From positions 6,811,169 to 6,875,168 of the forward strand of contig CAIIXF020000010.1 of assembly GCA_903813345.2 (NCBI GenBank): 64,000 nt of DNA. The letters run 5' to 3'. Shown in pieces: positions 57,563 through 64,000 of this stretch. The translations under genes were made by a program, and so were the position numbers. How positions within the stretch are numbered: the first letter of the stretch is position 1; each line of letters starts with the position of its first letter. This DNA is from Owenia fusiformis. Lineage: Eukaryota > Annelida > Polychaeta > Sabellida > Oweniidae. The notes beneath the pieces are model-generated. The model had not been told where the DNA came from. It searched no databases and was given only the letters and a program-made list of their open reading frames with translations.

Positions 57563-60500
57563 GGCCACCTGCGCTAAGGATGACACGCAAATTCGTGAAG
57601 CGTTCCATATTTTTGAAAAAGTTTTTTTATAAAAAAATGTGGAAATTACCCCCAAATTAAATTATGAATATTCAAAAGAGGACATTTAAATCTCCAATAT
57701 GTAAAAATATCAAAATTGTCAGAAGCACTAAGCAGGCGTAACGTGCAGTAGACCGATTCAAAAAAATACAAGTCTCGGTTTGCAGAAGGAATTTCATCAA
57801 TCTACGTGGCTCTTGATTTTTTATGAAAAATATCGAAATAACACTGCGGTATCTGACATATTCCGCAAGTGAGTATGGCATATTCTGCATTGAAATTTGA
57901 TATAATGAATACCTTGTATTCACCTGCGTAATATGACATATTCACTCGAGGAATATGGCATTTACCGCGCGGTGAACGCCATACAAAATTACCTTGATTT
58001 GATTAGTTTAAAGAATCAACACTAAAGGTAAAACTATTGTTTTTATCGCTTCGAGCACTTAACTATGAATCCAGGAGTGATTAAGTAAGTTTATTACGTG
58101 TGATCGGTAAATGATACATCTGAAAGTAGCAGTAACGTATTAATCGCGATCAAATACTCGTGTTTTTCAAGTTTTTTTCTGGTCTTGGTAAACTGTTGAT
58201 TTGGTTGTAAAAGTCACTCATAAGCTTCACGAACGTTCGAACGTGGGTTCTTTATTTATGAGTAATGATGTATCACTTGAAGTGCGTTTTTGCGTGTAAA
58301 ACATATATAAAACAACATCAAACAATACAGGTACCACTGGTGTATGTTATTCAATTGTATCAGTTCATATATTCAATGCACTGACCTCTTGATTCAGTGA
58401 TCATTATAATAATTTATAGACTTTAACCCGTTCGTTGAATCGATGTAATTGACAATTGCGTACTTCCGTCTCGCGTTCTCATTGGTTAGTGTGTATGCCA
58501 TATACCGCAGGTGTATCTGCCATACACCGCAAGTGAACATGCCATATTCGTTGCGGAATATGACAAACATTTGTATCGTGTTTACCGTGTAACACTTGCA
58601 GCCTCTTTTTGCTTTTTATAATGTTGATTTGTTTGGCTGATAACGGGGCTGATAAGCAATTTTTCAAGATAAAAGTAACCTTTTCACTGGTCCCCAGTGG
58701 TATGAAACTTAGGCCCAGGAATACGTTACAAAAATGTGTTAAAAGTCCCGTAGTGTACTGCGTTGGTAATTTGTAATTGTATACTGTATACTTATACTGA
58801 ATTATGTAACTATATTTGCACATATACATGCGTACGGCTGCAGATGAAGATGGTCGAATGATGAACGCAACACAGGAAACGTTATTTCGGTACCCCGCAT
58901 CTTGATTCTCAAGGTTTTAGTTGATCCAACCACTTGGAATTCGAAGATGGTACCCCGGGCTCGGGTATAAAACGATTTAAATAATAAAATAAAGATGACA
59001 TGGTAACGGATCAGTGTTTATTCATATTATGAAACAGTTAGTCTCATCCGCAATGGCGAACACAATTATTTAAGAATGCAGTAATGCATTTTTCAAGACT
59101 GGTAGATTGCACAAATAACATAAATTACTACGTAATTATCAGTACGAGATTTAAAGATTTGAATATTTAAAGTTTCATCTTTTTAAAGACATATTTGAAT
59201 TCTAAAATATTTGTTCATAATATTATATTGCTCAGCATTTATTACCAGTGTTGTTGACATACTGGCAGTACACGTCATCCAACATGGCCGTCCCTTTGGG
59301 CATTATCCTGTAGACACCGCTGACTTCAAAACCATTCTTGTATAAATCATGGCAATCTGATGAATAATAAAAAAGCATTGGTCAATCATATTAAGATACA
59401 TCAAATAATGCTTTGATATGCGAGTATACATGTAGTGAATCGTGTATTGTAATATTTTGTGTAATTGTTATTATTACGATATTGTCAATATAACAAATAA
59501 ATAAACAAATACTATAGACCAATCAATCAAATAAAAACAAGATTATTTACCTTTTGGTATTGCTCTTGTTTTCTGTTGATTTCTCTCTGGTGGTTCTTTG
59601 ATTTCGACATGTTCGTTTTTAGGATTCCGTAAGCGAACTTTACCACCACCGAGAATATTTAGCATTGGTACATCGTCATCGCTCCCAATGTCTATCTTTT
59701 CATTTTGTTCATTCAGATCATTTGAATCTTTCTCAAACTGGTAGGTACCTATCTTTTTCAATAAATTTTCAATGGTGATTTGTGATGTCGATGTGTTCTT
59801 GCCACTTTCAACTATGGTCAGAAATTGTCGCTTGAGTTTGTTGGTTACCTCTTTTAGATATCTGACATCGTGTAACATTGCAGTTGAATCAGAATCCATT
59901 TGGGCCAACTTTTTTTTGATTTCTTCGTGCTCATATCTTGTGTTACTCTGGCTGTTTTTCAAAATGACATTATCTCCTTTTATCTCTTCTACCTTTCTCT
60001 TGAGAGCATTTATATTTGTGTTCAGTTCATTTTGAGTGTCTTTTAACGTTTTTGAGTCTTGTTCAGTTGATTCAATGCGTGTGTTTAGTGAAGCTGCCTC
60101 TGATATGATATCATTCTGACCGTATTTTAGCTGCATGCTTTCAGATCTTGAGTCTTGTACTTCTCTTTTGATTTGAATCCACTCAGATCTAAGATCACTC
60201 AAAGCGTTCTTTAAACTGCTGGCCAACCTTTCAGTAGTTTCAAATTTCTTTTTGAATTTTTCCAATCCTTTTTTCATTTCCCGGTGGTTTTGTTTCAACT
60301 TGTGTGCATCTCCTTTAATGTTTCTTACACCACCTTCCATCTTGGAAGTTAATTCATTTGTTCGACTGAGTTGATGTATAATGTCCTTTAACTTAGATTC
60401 AAATTCAACCTCTTTCACTTTTGATTTTAGAAGTCCCTTTTCCAAAGTCCCTGTGAGGTTTGTATCCCGCAAAGTTTTGGTGAAAATCTCGTTTCGTATA

Positions 60501-60691
60501 CGTAAGAATTCCCGATCCACCCGACTGCTTGTTGAAGTGACGATATAATTTAAATCCTGTATTTGCTGTATTATATTTTCGTTCGGTTTCCAAACCTGAA
60601 AGTTATACGCACATATATTCGAATCAACTACCGCAACCGCCACTGAAATAGATACTGAAACAAATAAGCAAACGTCCATTACCAGCTTCAT
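51180..60691 (-). CDS. Secreted coiled-coil fibrinogen-related protein
   Basis: Five exons on the minus strand: 60691-59551, 59356-59246, 52382-52267, 51861-51615, 51355-51180, or 1791 nt giving 596 aa, all junctions in frame. Exon 1 encodes a signal peptide (about residues 1-23, hydrophobic MKLVMDVCLFVSVSISVAVA) and a long polar coiled coil (about 40-300, rich in K, E, Q, L). Residues from about 381 form a complete fibrinogen C-terminal domain: DCHDLYKNGFEVSGVYRI, GWTVIQRRVDG, FWLGNEK, Ca-site-like STQDYDNDRHVKNCA and GGWWFHSCFSSHLNGVY. Such proteins act as multimeric secreted lectins (ficolin, FREP and angiopoietin-like groups); which one cannot be decided. Intron 2 (6.9 kb) contains the U6-like array on the other strand. 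Antisense open frames over exon 1 are shadows. Confidence 0.95.
52580..52985. mobile_element. Inverted-repeat MITE in FREP intron 2
   Basis: Left arm about 52582-52690 (GATAGATCCATATATGGTTT, TACCAAGTAATACCAAAGAA) mirrors right arm about 52855-52985 (TTCTTTGGTATTACTTGGTA, GCCATATATGGATCTATCAC). No coding sequence. Confidence 0.75.
53269..53770. mobile_element. TTAA-flanked 502-bp element (copy 2), inserted in U6 unit
   Basis: TTAA at 53265-53268 and 53771-53774. Same family as 38633-39128. The flanking sequence (ACTTGGAGA-TTAA-AGAATATCGAG) is exactly the unit junction that is intact at 54652 and 55185. Confidence 0.88.
53957..54064 (+). ncRNA. U6-like snRNA variant, array copy 1
   Basis: 108 nt from GTAC to the terminal T4. 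Has ATACAGAGAAGATTAGCATGG (ACAGAGA box and AGC triad) and GAAGCGTTCCATATTTT. TATAAATA at 53926-53933 (-31). The E-box is changed to CACATG (53857-53862). The TTTT terminator is one T shorter than in the other copies. Confidence 0.8.
54236..54419 (+). pseudogene. Truncated U6 copy fused to GAATTCAGAAC repeats
   Basis: 54377-54419 retains only the 3' half (GCTAAGGATGACACACAAATT ... CCATATTTTT). Its promoter and 5' half are replaced by about 140 bp of short repeats around GAATTCAGAAC plus an inverted GAATTCGTTCTGAAT. Not expressible as U6. Confidence 0.8.
54728..54803 (+). promoter_or_regulatory. U6-type Pol III promoter (copy 3): E-box, PSE-like block, TATA
   Basis: CACGTG at 54728-54733 (-99), a conserved TTTGAGCAACACCATATTTT block about -70 to -50 as PSE candidate, and TATAAATA at 54796-54803 (-31) relative to RNA start 54827. 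The same spacing recurs at 55262/55330 and 57407/57475. E-box, PSE and TATA together are what sea urchin U6 transcription is known to need. Confidence 0.75.
54827..54935 (+). ncRNA. U6-like snRNA variant, array copy 3
   Basis: 109 nt ending in T5. Same variant features as the other copies, with one further change (AATTGC in place of AATTGG before AACGATACAG). Confidence 0.82.
55361..55469 (+). ncRNA. U6-like snRNA variant, array copy 4
   Basis: 109 nt. The 5' stem-loop GTACTGTC-ACT-GACAGTGC pairs over 8 bp and replaces the usual U6 5' hairpin. The ACAGAGA box and AGC triad are intact. Relative to the metazoan U6 sequence GGCCCCTGCGCAAGG it reads GGCCACCTGCGCTAAGG, with extra A at 55422 and extra T at 55430. 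E-box 55262-55267 and TATAAATA 55330-55337 are intact. Confidence 0.85.
55724..57330. mobile_element. TTAA-flanked piggyBac-like element, 1607 bp (copy 2), in U6 array
   Basis: TTAA at 55720-55723 and 57331-57334. Ends AGGGATCCACCACC and GGTGGTGGTCCCCT. Inverted relative of 33227-34896. It interrupts the same unit junction that is intact at 54652 and 55185. Removing 1607 + 4 bp restores the 534-bp array spacing exactly. Confidence 0.92.
57506..57614 (+). ncRNA. U6-like snRNA variant, array copy 5
   Basis: 109 nt, same variant sequence, with E-box 57407-57412 and TATAAATA 57475-57482. The repeat unit ends soon after the T5 terminator; sequence beyond 57618 is unrelated. Confidence 0.85.
57857..58570. 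repeat. Scattered ~20-bp motif (ATGGCATATTC / CCGCAAGTGA)
   Basis: Variants of GACATATTCCGCAAGTGA and ATGGCATATTC recur around 57857-57965 and again around 58493-58570, on both strands, in two groups about 530 bp apart. They may be the complex ends of a transposon; nothing coding lies between. Confidence 0.45.
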
Positions 60692-61777
60692 CTTCGTTTA
60701 TGTTTGCTTTACTCGAGAAGGTATATTTTTTAGTCCTTAATAAGTCCTATGGTCTCAAACACAATTCCTTTTAAAATGGTCAAATAACAAACTCGGAGTA
60801 GAATGTCTGACTTTTGCCATCCAATTATCGCCGAGAGTGACAATTTAAGGGAATCAGGAAATCACAGTCCAGATTCAGCAGGATGTCTTGCAATTTCTGT
60901 CGAGTCATGTATCAAATGGCCACGAACTTTTATACGAAGAAGATTATGTGTTAAAGGACGTAAATTGATCAGATGTGGATAAGGTCGTCTTACAAAGCAT
61001 AACAGGGATATTTAAGTATGCTCGAATCGAGAGAATAAAAGAAGTAAGTGTCTATGAGGTTGAGAAGTACTGATTTGTCCGATAAATAAATGTCACACAC
61101 CCGTTTATATAAAATCCCAGCGAATCAGAGCATTTTTTCAAATATCAGCATTCTTTAGCTGTCCTGTTCATTCCTTCATTTTGTATATCATCAGTTTTTT
61201 AATATTCATTGCAGAAAAGAATTTTAGCACCGAACTCATTTGCTTTGTGAAATATGTCACTTCTGTCTTGGTTAAGGAAGGAACAATCCCCATGTTGATA
61301 GCCCCATATCCAAAACCTCCCAGTACATAACCCTTATTCATCCTATGCGTAGAGTTTTAGGGAGATAAGTTGGTAAGATATATCCCGTATCCTGATTTTG
61401 GGGTTTCCATATCCAGAACCTCCATATCTCCCGCCATTTCTCCCGCAATATTTCCCACTCCATGGCATATCTTCCCGCTTTGAAAAAAACAGTTGAAAAA
61501 AATATTGAAAAAAAATTGAGAAAAAAATTCAAATTCTATTTTCAAGAAACTCCCCTGGGTATAGGATAAAGCAGTTATGTATGGTCGGTTTGGATATGGG
61601 GTTTATCCCGCGTGAGATATGCACATCTACCTTCGGCCCCTACTGTCCCTCGGGTAGATATACATATATCCCTTTGGATAGCCCCATATCAAAAAAACTC
61701 CCCGTATATAACCCTTATGTACGCCTAGTAGAAATCCAGTTCTCGAAAATTAAGTTCTCAAAATGATGGGATGATGG
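60692..61777. other. Upstream region of the fibrinogen-related gene
   Basis: Probably promoter and 5' UTR of the minus-strand gene, then intergenic DNA. Diverged direct repeats (GATAGCCCCATATC, CCC(G/A)TA(T/C)ATAACCCTTAT) occur near 61300-61340 and 61678-61715. No clear TATA box was identified. Confidence 0.35.
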
Positions 61778-62525
61778 TACGGGGTGTTCAAAAAAACGCA
61801 ACCCAAAGAAATCGCGATATCTTGGAAAATACTTATCCAATTATGTTCATATTTTCAGGAAAGAAAGAAGAGACTGTGTATGTATATCCCCTCTTGTTAG
61901 TTAGTTGAAAAACATGATGTCTTGGACACCTGCTCAAATGACAGTTGTACTAGGAAAATATGAAAACGCAGTCAGAGGTGACTGCAACAGCAATAAAACC
62001 AAATAACTTTCTAACCATGGTGTTTTTGCACTTCAGATTTGTCACAAATTATCCTCATTCAATGTTTGGTGAATTTGTCAAGTTTCATCAAAATCACTCC
62101 AGGGACTTTATAGTCATGGTCAAAATGCCTTCTTAAGTCTCTCTGAACCAGGGCGTTTGACTGCGATTTGAAACCATTTCGACCATGACAGTGAAGTCCC
62201 TGAAGTGATTTTGATTTCACTCTACAGATTTATCATACAGTGAATGAAGATGGTTTGTGCTAAATTTGAAGAGCCAAAACACTATGGTTAGGAAGTTATT
62301 TAATTTTTTTGCGGTTGCAGTCACCCCTGACTGCGTTTTTCGCATTTTGCAAGTACAACTGTCTTTTGAGCAGGTGTCCAAGGCATCATGTTTTACAACT
62401 AACCATTGACAGGAGCTATACATACACAGTCTCTTCTTTATTTTCTGAAAATATGAACATAATTGAACCAGGATTTTTCAAGATATAGCAATTTCTTTGG
62501 GTTGCGTTTTTTTGAACACCCTGTA
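61778..62525. mobile_element. 748-bp palindromic mariner-type foldback
   Basis: TACGGGGTGTTCAAAAAAAC at 61778 is mirrored by GTTTTTTTGAACACCCTGTA ending at 62525, and the inverted similarity continues inward for about 370 bp to a centre near 62150. TA at both edges. The whole element can fold into one long hairpin. Confidence 0.85.
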
Positions 62526-62992
62526 GTCCATCCTTCTTCAAACGATTTCATTTATGCTTTGATTCATACCCTTACAACAAGGATGTGGTTGTCCCCTATA
62601 GGGGCTTTTATTCTCGGTATTTCTTTGGGGATTAGCCCGAACGATTAGGGGATAAAGACATATAACATTACAACCCTTTGGAGAAAGATTAATTCGCAGT
62701 AACAGCTTTCCTATAATTGAATTCAGTGCACAAATACCAAGAGACCGTCATTACAGACGCAGCACGATTAGACTTCAAAAATCTTCTCGCACTCGTTGTT
62801 GTGATATTTTGTTCTTTTGTGTTTATTGATTTGATTTTAAATTGTGCATGAAGTTTCCGTTAACTAACGGGTATTGATAAACTATTTAGATGTGTTAGCA
62901 AATAAATTAAATTTGCATGCATGCAGTACAATAACAATAGTCAATTTTGGTGTCCGTGTTGCAATGTCAATAGACTAGATGCGAGTAGAAAT

Positions 62993-63132
62993 AATTCTAG
63001 TCTTGCTTAAAATACCCTGTACTCCCCCCCCCCCCTTTATCCTTCTCCTGTATATTGCCAGGTAAAGAGAGTGGAGGTGACGGGGAGGGGGGGTGGATAC
63101 AGTCTTTGAGCAAGACTAAAATAATTCTGATT
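62993..63132. repeat. Short inverted-repeat element
   Basis: AATTCTAGTCTTGCTTAAA at 62993 is mirrored by GAGCAAGACTAAAATAATT near 63107-63125. The core has poly-C and poly-G tracts facing each other. Likely a small MITE. Confidence 0.5.
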
Positions 63133-63955
63133 TACTTAATAAAATATTCCAAATTTAGTTGAAGGGTTATCATATTTGAAATCTACATGAAAAATTGCAC
63201 CAGAAAGATGGTTTAAAGAAGTATTTATCAACTTTGAAAATTTAATCTTCTTTGAAAAGGTGACTTTTAGGTCGGGGAGATTTCCCATAAACCCCATTTT
63301 ACAAAATCACAAAAAGTGAAGTATCTTTTGTTGTGTTGGACAGAGAATATTTTCTTTTACTGTACATATTTTCGCTTGGGTATCATAATGATTATATGAA
63401 AATTGATCCACCTAAACTGATAATATTCAAGTTTAAGGGAACTTTCTGTCATGTTAAATTAATTAACCCGAATCAGCCACCTGGTGGTGAAACTGGTAAC
63501 TACCTACGCGCATCAGGTTAATTGCGATCATTCCCCGATGGGAACCCGAACAAACCAAATAAACTATATCACTGTGTATATTGTTATTGGGTAATGTCGA
63601 TGTCGTTTGCATACATCTCAACTGCGATGAAGAAAAGAATCAATGATGTTAGCCCATACGGTGCCCCACATTACGAGGCGACATTGAAAATCTGAACGTG
63701 AATATCTACATGTATGTACACCATTTTTTACAATGAGCAATAGACAATATCCGACATTATTATATCACTATCTAGCTAGCGACAGTATGATTGGTCAAAA
63801 CCGGGTCACATGTCGTGGGATATCTGGCGATATTCAATGGCAATGCTAATCAGATAAGACAACCGTGAGATATCTAGCGATATCCCACGCTCCCGGGAAT
63901 TTTCAAAGAATTTGTTTTCGTTCAGTGTAAATAATTTAGTTCAGTTTAAGTCAAA

Positions 63956-64000
63956 ATGGCAGACGAACCGAGTAGATTCGTAAAAATATCTGAAGACCTA
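63956..64000 (+). CDS. Possible start of a gene running off the window
   Basis: ATG at 63956 in the context TCAAAATGG (purine at -3, G at +4) opens a frame MADEPSRFVKISEDL that is uninterrupted to the window end. Only 15 codons are visible. N-termini of this style occur in tyrosine-recombinase (Crypton/DUF3504) proteins, but that is a weak recollection, not an assignment. Confidence 0.35.
   Translation, partial: MADEPSRFVKISEDL

Noticed and set aside
59772-60035. Plus-strand frame antisense to the fibrinogen-related gene exon 1
   Set aside because: Shadow of the coiled-coil coding sequence on the other strand.

Overview
The window is animal nuclear DNA, AT-rich, with multi-exon genes, GT-AG introns and many transposons. 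I read it as an invertebrate deuterostome, probably an echinoderm or hemichordate. The reasons are a U6 snRNA promoter with a TATA box plus an upstream CACGTG E-box (the arrangement described for sea urchin U6), a secreted coiled-coil/fibrinogen-domain lectin, and large foldback transposons of the kind known in sea urchins. The species assignment is inference.

Five protein genes can be joined exon by exon with consistent reading frames. From left to right: (1) the 3' part of a glutaminase gene (13 exons, 606-6978, +); (2) a complete 26S proteasome ATPase Rpt2/PSMC1 gene (11 exons, 9583-20737, +, 441 aa); (3) a three-exon gene for a 542-aa membrane protein with about 12 helices and many histidines, family not recognised (25028-27858, +); (4) a complete SLC22-type organic ion transporter gene (11 exons, 29909-48905, +, 585 aa); (5) a complete fibrinogen-related protein gene (5 exons, 60691-51180, -, 596 aa: signal peptide, long coiled coil, fibrinogen domain). 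A further gene probably starts at 63956 and runs off the window.

The second intron of gene 5 holds a tandem array, on the opposite strand, of U6 snRNA-like genes. There are four full copies and one truncated copy, with a unit of about 534 bp. The full copies share a variant 5' stem-loop and two single-base insertions in the internal stem-loop, yet keep a TATA box at exactly -31 and, in three copies, a CACGTG E-box at -99. A decayed copy with the same diagnostic changes lies just 3' of the SLC22 gene. Two unrelated transposons have inserted at the same TTAA in different units of the array, and the arithmetic of unit spacing confirms one of these insertions to the base.

The remaining DNA is mostly mobile: an almost complete 5.0-kb APE-type LINE in SLC22 intron 3 with a 12-bp target duplication and a 2A-like motif at the start of its ORF2; a 4.4-kb foldback element with a 21-bp tandem core in PSMC1 intron 4; a pair of 378-bp MITEs with perfect 9-bp target duplications and CRE/TATA motifs; TTAA-flanked (piggyBac-like) elements; mariner- and hAT-type MITEs; and a 2.1-kb element with a minisatellite rich in AGGTCA nuclear-receptor half-sites. 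The genes are not functionally linked as a pathway. The interest lies in the U6 variant cluster, the unassigned membrane protein and the transposon structures.
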